Shown piece by piece: positions 1 through 6,449 of a stretch of DNA of 9,174 nucleotides. The notes beneath the pieces were generated by a model. It did no database searches and had not been told where the DNA came from. It was given only the letters and a program-made list of their open reading frames with translations. Made by a program: the position numbers and the translations under genes. The DNA is from Clostridia bacterium. Lineage in GTDB: Bacteria > Bacillota > Clostridia > Oscillospirales > CAG-272. The first letter of the stretch is position 1. Each line of letters opens with the position of its first letter. The stretch is from NCBI GenBank assembly GCA_017452215.1, contig JAFTMU010000313.1, positions 1-9,174 of the forward strand, read 5' to 3'.

Positions 1-645
1 CCCCACGCCCTTGGGCGCATGGATCTTGTGTCCGCTGATGCTGCACAGATCCGCTTTAAGGGCAGCAGGCGAAAAGCGGCATTTCAAGTATGCCTGCACG
101 GCGTCGGTATGGGTCACCACGTCAGGGTTCTTTGCCTTCGCCAGGGAAAATGCACGCTTGATGTCGTACATGGCGCCGGTTTCGTTGTTGACCGCCATGA
201 TCGAGATCAGAAAGGGCTTTTTTTCCAATGCCCGTCCGTATTTCTCCCAATCCAATTCTCCCCCTTTGGTACAGATGCGGATCACCTCAAAGTCGTCCTT
301 TTCCAAAGCCTGCATGGCACGCTCCACTCCGGGGTGCTCCGAATCGGTGGTCACGATCTTACCGCCTCTGCGGCGCTCCTTTGCATAGGCAGTGCCGAAA
401 ACGGCAAGGTTATCCGCCTCACTTCCCGAGGCGGTAAAGATTAACTGCCCCGCAAGAAGAGTTCCCTTCACGCCAAGCGTCAGGGCGATCTCCCGTCGGG
501 CGGTGTCCACCAGCTTGTGGGCGGCAAGCCCGATGGGATGCAGAGAGGAGGGATTCCCGTAGGTCTCCATCGCTTCCACGATCCTCTCCTTGGCAGCCTT
601 CGAGAGCGCTGTCGTTGCACTGTTATCCAGGTAAATTTCTTTCAT
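1..645 (-). CDS. Cysteine desulfurase (NifS/IscS family), 3' end beyond window
   Basis: PLP enzyme that takes sulfur from L-cysteine, giving alanine and an enzyme-bound persulfide for Fe-S clusters, tRNA thiolation or other thio-cofactors; cytoplasmic. The first 215 residues are visible and the frame runs off the left edge, so the active-site cysteine loop and C-terminal domain are not seen. It opens with YLDNSATT. Family landmarks follow: GNPSSLH (residues 30-36), TASGSEADN (71-79), SEHP with the PLP-stacking His104, VNNETG (152-157), HTDAVQ with Asp181 and Gln184, and SGHKIHAPKGVG, where Lys207 is the Schiff-base lysine. The ATG lies 9 bases after the lipoprotein stop, with only a weak AGAG site, so translational coupling is likely. 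Clostridial desulfurases of this type are often followed by thiI, which could lie just outside. Family is certain; the sulfur acceptor is not known. Confidence 0.95.
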   Translation of the reverse strand, partial: MKEIYLDNSATTALSKAAKERIVEAMETYGNPSSLHPIGLAAHKLVDTARREIALTLGVKGTLLAGQLIFTASGSEADNLAVFGTAYAKERRRGGKIVTTDSEHPGVERAMQALEKDDFEVIRICTKGGELDWEKYGRALEKKPFLISIMAVNNETGAMYDIKRAFSLAKAKNPDVVTHTDAVQAYLKCRFSPAALKADLCSISGHKIHAPKGVG

Positions 646-654
646 TGCAGTCTC

Positions 655-1761
655 TTATCGGAAGGTGAACGCCTTGATCATCGCCTTCACGTCCTCCATG
701 TTATCGTTGTAAGCCTCTTGACTGTCAGCGGCATAGGTAAAGTTGTAAAAAGTGGACTTGTAGGCAACGATCAGGTGAAAATAGTGATACGTCACGTCCC
801 CCACTCGCCAGGTGTATTCGCATTTGAGCGCCTTGCCGCCTGCAAAATCGAAATCGTTGATCTGCTTGGCAGTGACCTTGTAAGCCTCATCGCCTGCGGT
901 GTTCTTCATCTGCGCTTCCATCTGTTTAAAATATTCCACCACAGAGAGAGAACCGTTGGGCACGTACGGGATCACGCTCACCACGCCGTTCCCATCGGGA
1001 GCATACGCCGAAAAGATCCGCTCCGAGGTGTCGATCCGCCAATCGGTGGGCACGTAGAAGCAATATGCCACCTCATCGTTGGAGGCAAGCTTCATGCCCT
1101 CGGGAGCACCGGCATTCGGATCAATGGGCTTTGCCGGCTCCGTGGGCTCGTAGGGAATTCCGTATTTCACGCTCAATGCAATATTAAGCACGTCCTCCTT
1201 GAGCATCTCGTAAAGAGCCTCGGTTGCCGTAAAGGTCAAAACGTAAAAGCAATTCTCCCCCTCTGCCACTACCTGCCAGAATTTCAGCGTTTCGGAGGAA
1301 ATGGTGGTGGAATAGTGATACTGCCACGCATTCTTGTCTCCAAGGAGAGCCGCAGAGCCGTGTCCCTCCAAAAGCTTGACGCCGCCCTTGGCGTGGATAT
1401 CCAAAAGAGGACGCAGCTTATGCTCAAAGAAATAGGTGCACCGCTCGCCGTTCTCATTGGATTTGGGCAGTGCCGCCCCCAGCTCTCCGTCGATGTCATA
1501 CTTCACCATGGTCACAGTGGATTGATCCGAAAGATCGTCGGACTGCGAGGAGAGCGAATAGTACCCTCCCGAGATGCCGTAGGCAGTGTTGCTGTTCCAG
1601 GAGGTGGGAATATACAGTCTGAAATCTGCTCCTCTGGCAGTCGCCAGCTTCATTCCCGCAGGTGCGGAGGTCTCATTCGCCGCCCCACAGGCAGAAAACG
1701 AGAGAAGCAAGGCGGCAAACAGCGCCAGAGCAAAAATACGAACGGTCGTTTTGTTTTTCAT
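655..1761 (-). CDS. Predicted lipoprotein with two tandem copies of a PsbP/DUF1795-like domain
   Basis: Protein of 368 residues, function unknown. The N-terminus is a lipoprotein signal: KNK, a hydrophobic run (residues 9-22) and SFSAC, with Cys25 the likely lipidated residue; Phe at -3 is not the preferred lipobox residue. The rest appears to be an internal duplication. Copy one (about 36-200) and copy two (about 222-368) both begin GMKLA, continue to a Y-(I/V)-P-T-x-W motif (residues 50-55 and 236-241) and end with an FY-x-x-T-(F/Y)-x-A strand followed by an EAxxE-type helix. A proline-rich linker (203-220) joins them. The shape recalls small PsbP/DcrB/Mog1-like alpha-beta domains found in Gram-positive lipoproteins; this is inference. 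ATG 1761 is chosen because AGAAGGA lies 5 bases upstream and the signal peptide starts there. A GTG at 1812 overlapping the upstream stop would add 17 charged residues. It sits 47 bases after the topoisomerase gene, probably in the same operon. Confidence 0.85.
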   Translation of the reverse strand: MKNKTTVRIFALALFAALLLSFSACGAANETSAPAGMKLATARGADFRLYIPTSWNSNTAYGISGGYYSLSSQSDDLSDQSTVTMVKYDIDGELGAALPKSNENGERCTYFFEHKLRPLLDIHAKGGVKLLEGHGSAALLGDKNAWQYHYSTTISSETLKFWQVVAEGENCFYVLTFTATEALYEMLKEDVLNIALSVKYGIPYEPTEPAKPIDPNAGAPEGMKLASNDEVAYCFYVPTDWRIDTSERIFSAYAPDGNGVVSVIPYVPNGSLSVVEYFKQMEAQMKNTAGDEAYKVTAKQINDFDFAGGKALKCEYTWRVGDVTYHYFHLIVAYKSTFYNFTYAADSQEAYNDNMEDVKAMIKAFTFR

Positions 1762-1766
1762 GGTTT

Positions 1767-1773
1767 TCCTTCT
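1767..1773 (-). promoter_or_regulatory. Ribosome binding site of the lipoprotein gene
   Basis: AGAAGGA on the minus strand, 5 bases before ATG 1761. It decides the start in favour of this ATG over the longer GTG frame at 1812, and places translation exactly at the lipoprotein signal peptide. Confidence 0.75.
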
Positions 1774-1808
1774 TTCCGAACGGTAGGTTCTTTTGATGCG
1801 AGCATCGC

Positions 1809-3809
1809 TCACACGTCAATGTCCTTCATATACCGTCCGCCATTCTCGGTAATGAACTGCTTTCTTGCAGGCAGATTGTCACCGAGAAGCGTGTCAAAGA
1901 TGATCTCGGTGGCGGCGGCATCTGCGGGAGAGACCGAGATCAAGCGTCTGGTCTCGGGATTCATGGTGGTCTGCCACATCATCTCGGGCTCGTTCTCACC
2001 AAGTCCCTTGGAGCGCTGCAAGGTATATTTCTTGTGACCGATCTTTTTGAGGATCTCCGCCTTTTCAAACTCATCGTAAGCAAAATAGGTCTCGTCCTTG
2101 GTGGTGATCTCAAACAGAGGAGACTCCGCAATAAACACCTTGTGTTCCGCTAGAAGCGTGGGCAACAGACGGTAAAAGAGGGTGAGCAAAAGGGTGCGGA
2201 TCTGGAATCCGTCCTCGTCGGCATCGGTACAAATGATGACCTTGGACCAACGGAGATTGTTCAGATCAAAGGCGCTCCTGTCGGTTTTCTTCTTGCTCTT
2301 GATCTCCACGCCGCAGCCAATGACCTTCAAAAGGTCGGTAATGATCTCGCTCTTGAATATCTTATCATAGTCGCTTTTGAGGCAGTTGAGCGTCTTACCT
2401 CTGACGGGAATGATCGCCTGAAATTCCGCATCCCTACCCAATTTACAGGAGGTCAGAGCCGAATCTCCCTCCACGATATAAAGCTCCGCCACGTTTGGAT
2501 CCTTGGAGCGGCAGTTAACGAACTTTTCCACACGGTTGGCGGCATCAATAGAGCCTGCCAGCTTCTTTTTCACGTCCACCCTTGCCTTTTCCGCAGTTTC
2601 ACGGCTGTGCTTGTTGATCAGGACCTGATTGGCAAACAGCTCTGCCGCCTTGGGGTTTTCAATAAAATAGACCTCCAGCTGCTTGCGCAAAAATTCGTTG
2701 AGCGCATCGGCGATAAAGGTATTGTTGATCGCCTTTTTGGTCTGGTTCTCGTAGGAGGTCAGGGTGGAAAAGCTGTTGATGACCAACACCAGGCAATCGG
2801 CAATGTCATTAAAGGTGACCTTGCTCTCGTTCTTGGTGTAACGGTTGTTGGCTTTGAGATACTTGTCCACAGCGTAGGTAAACGCCAGCTTCACCGCACG
2901 GTCGGGAGAGCCGCCGTATTCCAAAAAGCTGGAGTTGTGATAGTATTCCAGCATATTAACGGTGTTGGAGATACAAAAGGAAACGTCCGCCTTGAATTTA
3001 TACTCGTCCAGATCCTCTCTGTCCCGTCCCTGGGTCTCCAGATGCCAGAGCACGGGTGCGGTCAGAGCCGCCTCGCCCACACGCTCCGAAAGATAATCCG
3101 AAATACCGTTTTCGTAAACGAATTTCTCCTCGGTAAAGGTCTCGTCCTCCTGCTCCAAGTGCAAAATAAAGGTGATCCCGGGATTGACCACCGCCTGACG
3201 GTGGAGAGTGTCTCTGAAAAATTCGGGCGGGATATTGATGTCGGTAAACACCTTCAGATCGGGACGCCAGAGCACCACCGTGCCCGTGCGCTTTTCCTTG
3301 GGAGAGAGGGGGCGCTCCTGCAATTCCCCGTTCACCTCACCACGGCGGAAGCGAATGCTGCGCTCCATCTTGCCGTCGTAGGATTTGACGATCATATACT
3401 CCGAGCTGCACTGGGTTGCGCAAGCGCCAAGACCGTTCAATCCCAGGGAATACTCATACGCCGATCCCTGATTGTTGTTCTCATATTTACCGCCCGCATA
3501 GAGCTCACAGTAGATCAGATCCCAGTTCCATCTGCCCTCAGCCTCGTTCCAGCCAAGAGGCACGCCACGGCCGTGGTCGTCCACCTCAATGCTCTTGTCC
3601 TGAAAAACGGTCACGTTGATCACGTTACCGTGCCCCTCTCTCGCCTCGTCCACCGAGTTGGAAAGGATCTCAAAAAAGGAATGCTCACAGCCCTCAAGAC
3701 CGTCGGAGCCAAAAATGACGGAGGGACGCTTCCGCACACGGTCAGCGCCCTTGAGGGCCTTGATGCTTTGGTCATTGTACTGTTGGGTCGCAGCTTTGTT
3801 GGTTGCCAT
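1809..3809 (-). CDS. Divergent type IIA topoisomerase B subunit (GyrB/ParE-like)
   Basis: ATPase plus TOPRIM subunit of a gyrase/topoisomerase IV-type enzyme, 666 residues; it would act with a GyrA/ParC partner to pass DNA duplexes through double-strand breaks. GHKL ATPase domain: FFEILSNSVDEA with catalytic Glu47 and Mg-binding Asn51, DDHGRG with adenine-binding Asp78, YAGGKY (104-109), and SLGLNGLG (121-128) where classical GyrB has SGGLHGVG. The transducer QTK loop is at 356-358. TOPRIM: EGDSA with Glu447, TDADEDG with Asp529/531/533, then the SKGLGE motif near the C-terminus. All catalytic residues are present, but surrounding motifs differ from housekeeping GyrB (for example EGDSALTS for EGDSAGGS). 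This matches my memory of a second GyrB-like family in Clostridia. It has the short Gram-positive/ParE length, lacking the E. coli GyrB insertion. ATG 3809 has AAAGGA 9 bases upstream; an in-frame TTG six codons earlier is less likely. No A subunit gene is in view. Confidence 0.93.
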   Translation of the reverse strand: MATNKAATQQYNDQSIKALKGADRVRKRPSVIFGSDGLEGCEHSFFEILSNSVDEAREGHGNVINVTVFQDKSIEVDDHGRGVPLGWNEAEGRWNWDLIYCELYAGGKYENNNQGSAYEYSLGLNGLGACATQCSSEYMIVKSYDGKMERSIRFRRGEVNGELQERPLSPKEKRTGTVVLWRPDLKVFTDINIPPEFFRDTLHRQAVVNPGITFILHLEQEDETFTEEKFVYENGISDYLSERVGEAALTAPVLWHLETQGRDREDLDEYKFKADVSFCISNTVNMLEYYHNSSFLEYGGSPDRAVKLAFTYAVDKYLKANNRYTKNESKVTFNDIADCLVLVINSFSTLTSYENQTKKAINNTFIADALNEFLRKQLEVYFIENPKAAELFANQVLINKHSRETAEKARVDVKKKLAGSIDAANRVEKFVNCRSKDPNVAELYIVEGDSALTSCKLGRDAEFQAIIPVRGKTLNCLKSDYDKIFKSEIITDLLKVIGCGVEIKSKKKTDRSAFDLNNLRWSKVIICTDADEDGFQIRTLLLTLFYRLLPTLLAEHKVFIAESPLFEITTKDETYFAYDEFEKAEILKKIGHKKYTLQRSKGLGENEPEMMWQTTMNPETRRLISVSPADAAATEIIFDTLLGDNLPARKQFITENGGRYMKDIDV

Positions 3810-3818
3810 TGGTACGAT

Positions 3819-3824
3819 TCCTTT
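3819..3824 (-). promoter_or_regulatory. Ribosome binding site of the GyrB/ParE-like gene
   Basis: AAAGGA on the minus strand with a 9-base spacer to ATG 3809. This spacing favours the ATG over the TTG at 3827, which would lie upstream of this site. Confidence 0.75.
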
Positions 3825-3859
3825 CAATAGTTACTTCTTCACACATTTTTCCACTCTCT

Positions 3860-3888
3860 ATTATAACAGAAAAAACCGCTTTTGAAAA
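3860..3888 (-). promoter_or_regulatory. Sigma-A-type promoter for the leftward unit
   Basis: On the minus strand a perfect TATAAT (3860-3865) is preceded by TG plus one base, an extended -10. TTTTCA (3883-3888, four of six matches to TTGACA) lies upstream with a 17-base spacer. Transcription would start near 3850, giving a leader of about 40 bases before ATG 3809. It should drive the topoisomerase, lipoprotein and desulfurase genes. Confidence 0.75.
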
Positions 3889-3901
3889 GGGGGAAAATGA
3901 C

Positions 3902-3920
3902 CGATTTTTCGAAAAAATCG
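3902..3920. other. AT-rich palindrome centred between the divergent promoters
   Basis: CGATTTTTCGAAAAAATCG, a near-perfect inverted repeat with one extra A in the right arm, centred on TTCGAA. It falls between the two -35 boxes (3883-3888 and 3941-3946). A wider imperfect pair surrounds it: ACAGAAAAAACCG at 3866-3878 and CGTTTTTTCTGT at 3919-3930. It could be an operator, a pair of A/T-rich UP elements, or a relict terminator, since the rightward T run follows the arm. The sequence alone does not decide. Confidence 0.45.
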
Positions 3921-3940
3921 TTTTTTCTGTCCTTTTTCTA

Positions 3941-3969
3941 TTGCAAGTTCCCGAAAAAAAGAATATAAT
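3941..3969 (+). promoter_or_regulatory. Sigma-A-type promoter for the murD unit
   Basis: TTGCAA (3941-3946), a 17-base spacer, then a perfect TATAAT (3964-3969). The expected transcription start is about 3976-3978, giving a short leader of about 25 bases before the murD start. It should drive murD through pnuC, because no comparable promoter is seen in the short gaps downstream. Confidence 0.8.
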
Positions 3970-3988
3970 ATAAGTATCATACGAAAAC

Positions 3989-3993
3989 GGAGG
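3989..3993 (+). promoter_or_regulatory. Strong ribosome binding site setting the TTG start of murD
   Basis: GGAGG with an 8-base spacer to the TTG at 4002. No ATG or GTG is better placed, and the MurD N-terminal Rossmann motif begins about 15 residues after this TTG, so a strong site combined with a weak start codon is the best reading. Confidence 0.8.
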
Positions 3994-4001
3994 CGATACG
4001 G

Positions 4002-5420
4002 TTGACAGACACAGCGCTTCTCTCTCTCATACGCACCCGACCCGTGACGGTGATCGGACTTGGGATCTCCAATCTTCCGCTCATCGATTTTTTGCTTTCC
4101 GTGGGTGCAAAAATCACGGCAAGAGACAAAAAAAGCCTCTCCGAGCTGGACCCCCGTGCAGCAGCGCTCCCCGAAAAGGGCGTGCGCCTGATCTTGGGCG
4201 AGGGATATCTCGACGACATCAACGAGAGTATCATCTTCCGCTCCCCGGGGCTGCGCCCCGACCTGCCCGAGCTTGCGCAAGCCCTGCAAAACGGCGCAAT
4301 TCTCACTTCCGAAATGGAGTTGTTTTTGGAATTGACCCCCGCCACCGTGTTGGGTGTCACAGGCAGCGACGGAAAAAGCACCACTACCACTCTCACCGCC
4401 CTGATGCTGGAGGCGGAATGCAAAAAAAGAGGTGTGGGACGGGTGTTCGTGGGCGGCAATCTGGGCACGCCCCTGCTCCCCCGTGTGAAGGAAATGACCG
4501 AGGCGGATTTTGCCGTGGTGGAGCTTTCCAGCTTCCAATTGCAGACCCTGCGCCGCTCCCCCGCCCGTGCCGCTCTGACCAATATCACCCCCAACCATTT
4601 GAATTGGCACACCGACATGGCGGAATACATAAGCGCAAAAACCAATATTTTCTCCCATGCCCCAAACACCGCCCTCATCACCAACGCCGAAAACGAGATT
4701 TCCTTCTCCCTCTCTCGGGACTATCCGGGGGACCTGACCCTCTTTTCCTCGGTCAAGCAAAGCCACGCCGATTTTTCTCTTGAAAAAGGCAACAGTGCCA
4801 TCTACCGGCGTGACGGTATGATCCTGTTTTGGGACGGGAAGCACGAAACCCCCGTTCTCCCCACAAAGGAGATCCTCTTGCCGGGCAGACACAACGTGGA
4901 AAACTATATGACCGCCTATGGGCTGTGCCGCCCGTTCGTTTCCTGCGAAACGGTCAAGGAGATCGCCAAAAGCTTTACGGGCGTTCCCCACCGATTGGAG
5001 CGCATCCGTATTCACGAGGGCGTGACCTACTATAACAGCTCCATCGATTCCTCCCCCACCCGTACGGCGGCGGCACTTTCCGCACTGCGGGAAAAGCCCA
5101 TCGTCATCTGCGGCGGCAGAGATAAGGGCATTCCCTTCGAGCCCCTTGCAAAAGCCCTTGCCGAGAGGGCGAAAGCCGTGATCTTAACAGGCGAAGCGGC
5201 GCCAAAGATCAAGGCAGTACTGCGGGACACCGAGGCAGTGCAAAGCGGAGCGCTCCCCGTTTGGGAGGAGTCGGATTTTAAAGAGGCGGTGCTGCTTTCC
5301 CGCAAGCTTGCAAAAGCAGGTGACACCGTATTGCTCTCTCCTGCCTGCACCAGCTTCGACGCCTTCAAAAACTTTGAGGAGCGTGGCGATGCCTTCCGCC
5401 GCATCGTCCTCTCATTCTGA
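4002..5420 (+). CDS. murD: UDP-N-acetylmuramoyl-L-alanine--D-glutamate ligase (MurD)
   Basis: Cytoplasmic ATP-dependent ligase that adds D-glutamate to UDP-MurNAc-L-Ala in peptidoglycan precursor synthesis. It has 472 residues, slightly longer than the usual 440-460. N-terminal Rossmann-type domain: IGLGISN (residues 18-24). Central Mur ligase domain: P-loop TGSDGKST (120-127, Lys125), ELSSFQLQT, NHLNWH (198-203) and YISAKTNIF with Lys213 at the carbamylated-lysine position. C-terminal domain: GRHNVENYMTA, HRLE (330-333), SSPTRTAAAL, GGRDKG and SPACTSFDAFKNFEERG (from 446). Departures from family habit are NHLNWH where NHLDxH is common and YNSSID (344-349) where YNDS is common. Start is TTG 4002, supported by GGAGG 8 bases upstream. 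It is first in the rightward unit, away from the usual mur/division cluster as far as the window shows. Catalysis should be intact, but the substitutions leave slight room for an altered paralog. Confidence 0.94.
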   Translation: MTDTALLSLIRTRPVTVIGLGISNLPLIDFLLSVGAKITARDKKSLSELDPRAAALPEKGVRLILGEGYLDDINESIIFRSPGLRPDLPELAQALQNGAILTSEMELFLELTPATVLGVTGSDGKSTTTTLTALMLEAECKKRGVGRVFVGGNLGTPLLPRVKEMTEADFAVVELSSFQLQTLRRSPARAALTNITPNHLNWHTDMAEYISAKTNIFSHAPNTALITNAENEISFSLSRDYPGDLTLFSSVKQSHADFSLEKGNSAIYRRDGMILFWDGKHETPVLPTKEILLPGRHNVENYMTAYGLCRPFVSCETVKEIAKSFTGVPHRLERIRIHEGVTYYNSSIDSSPTRTAAALSALREKPIVICGGRDKGIPFEPLAKALAERAKAVILTGEAAPKIKAVLRDTEAVQSGALPVWEESDFKEAVLLSRKLAKAGDTVLLSPACTSFDAFKNFEERGDAFRRIVLSF

Positions 5421-5440
5421 AAAGAAAGGAATACATCAAA

Positions 5441-6406
5441 ATGAATCAACAGTTCGATCAAGAACAATTCTACCAAGCCCCCTTTACCCCCGTCAAGGAT
5501 TCTGCTTATTACCGTGCCAAGGCAAGAAAATCCCTCACAGGCATCTGGGGCATCTCCTTCTTAGTCTCTTTCCTCGCCATGCTCCTGGGAGGCACCGATT
5601 CCTCCTTCAACTTCAATTTTGAGCTCCCTGCCGATCAAACGAGCACGTGGGAGGAAACCTTCGCATCGGGAAGCGCAACGGAGATCATTTCCTCCTTCCC
5701 CTGGATCACACTTTTGCTCATTGCCGCCATCGTAGGCGCTCTGTCCGTCCTTGCCATTTCGATCTTCGTCTCCTCTCCCATTCGTTTGGGCTTTGCCCGC
5801 TTCCATTTGGCAGTGGTGGATCAGGACAAGGAAAAGATCAACGTATCTACCCTGTTCAGCTATTTCAAGATCTCTTATTGGAAGAGCGTCGGACTTTATA
5901 TGCTTCGCTCCCTGATCTCCTTTGCCTGCTCCCTTCCCACCGCCATCGCAGGCATCATCGCCGTCTTTTCGGTGATCAGCAGCCTGTTCTCGGCAATGTA
6001 TACGGGCAACATCTTTGCCGTGATCGCCTCCCTTTTGTTGGTGCTCCCGATCCTTTTGGTGGGGGCTGCCGTCAGCGTCGTTTTGTATTTCCTCATTGAC
6101 TATAATTACTATTTTTCCGAAATGATCATGGCGGAATACCCCGAGATCGGCGTGGTGGACGCCCTGCGCTCCTCCCGCAACCTGATGAGGGGCAAAAAGT
6201 GGAAGCTCTTTTGCCTGGACATCAGCTTTATCGGCTGGATCCTGCTCGCCGCCTTTTTCACCTGCGGCATCGGCATGATCTTCCTCACCCCCTATATACA
6301 AACGGCAAGAGCGCATTTCTATCACGACATTGCCAACCGTGATGCCGCTAAGGAAACCGAATTCCCAAGCCTTGATCCCAACGATTATACAAAAGAACAA
6401 GAATGA
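5441..6406 (+). CDS. DUF975 family integral membrane protein
   Basis: Protein of 321 residues, function unknown. The first 30 residues are polar with an Arg/Lys cluster (25-30), followed by a hydrophobic segment at about 34-50, a soluble loop rich in Ser/Thr/Asp/Glu (52-85), a second segment at about 88-111, several hydrophobic stretches at about 150-225 and more at about 265-295. The C-terminal signature, with a Glu-Tyr-Pro start, ALRSSRNLMRGKKWKLF, then a glycine-rich membrane segment and TPYIQTARAHFYHDI, is typical of DUF975 proteins common in Clostridia and other Bacillota. The tail (300-321) is acidic and polar. ATG 5441 has AAAGGA 10 bases upstream and lies 20 bases after the murD stop, so co-transcription is likely. 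DUF975 proteins have no established activity that I can cite; an envelope role would fit the murD neighbour but is inference. Confidence 0.88.
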   Translation: MNQQFDQEQFYQAPFTPVKDSAYYRAKARKSLTGIWGISFLVSFLAMLLGGTDSSFNFNFELPADQTSTWEETFASGSATEIISSFPWITLLLIAAIVGALSVLAISIFVSSPIRLGFARFHLAVVDQDKEKINVSTLFSYFKISYWKSVGLYMLRSLISFACSLPTAIAGIIAVFSVISSLFSAMYTGNIFAVIASLLLVLPILLVGAAVSVVLYFLIDYNYYFSEMIMAEYPEIGVVDALRSSRNLMRGKKWKLFCLDISFIGWILLAAFFTCGIGMIFLTPYIQTARAHFYHDIANRDAAKETEFPSLDPNDYTKEQE

Positions 6407-6421
6407 TCCCCACGAAAACAG

Positions 6422-6449
6422 AAAGGACTCGGCAACGCCGAAACAGCAA
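6422..6449 (+). promoter_or_regulatory. Distant Shine-Dalgarno with a spacer hairpin before the PLP gene
   Basis: AAAGGA (6422-6427) is 22 bases from ATG 6450, too far for ordinary initiation. The spacer holds a stem of TCGGC (6429-6433) and GCCGA (6437-6441) with an AAC loop. If folded it removes 13 bases and leaves an effective spacing of 9, close to optimal and to that of the other genes here. No other purine-rich site lies in the gap. Confidence 0.5.

Noticed and set aside
1759..1812. GTG start at 1812 for the lipoprotein, overlapping the topoisomerase stop
   Set aside because: It would bury the signal peptide behind 17 highly charged residues, and a good ribosome site stands before ATG 1761.
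517..2037. 506-codon open frame on the plus strand, antisense to the desulfurase, lipoprotein and topoisomerase genes
   Set aside because: The translation has no family features and is His/Arg/Gly-rich, as expected from the complement of real codons. The opposite strand encodes clearly conserved proteins across it.
2607..3830. 407-codon open frame opposite the topoisomerase gene
   Set aside because: It lies entirely opposite conserved GHKL and TOPRIM sequence and shows no recognisable motif; codon-bias shadow.
3902..3926. Intrinsic terminator upstream of murD (AT-rich stem followed by six T)
   Set aside because: The stem has only two G/C pairs at the base and two at the tip, and no gene reads into it from the left; an operator or UP-element role fits its place between two -35 boxes better.
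3861..5015. 384-codon minus-strand open frame opposite murD
   Set aside because: Runs through the divergent promoter region and opposite invariant MurD motifs. No family resemblance.
5561..6400. 279-codon minus-strand open frame opposite the DUF975 gene
   Set aside because: Charged, Gly/His/Asp-rich complement of a membrane-protein gene; no conserved features.
6330..6449. 40-codon N-terminal extension of the PLP gene overlapping DUF975
   Set aside because: It begins at a TTG inside conserved DUF975 coding sequence without a ribosome site, and the extension is not family-like; ATG 6450 gives the expected N-terminus.
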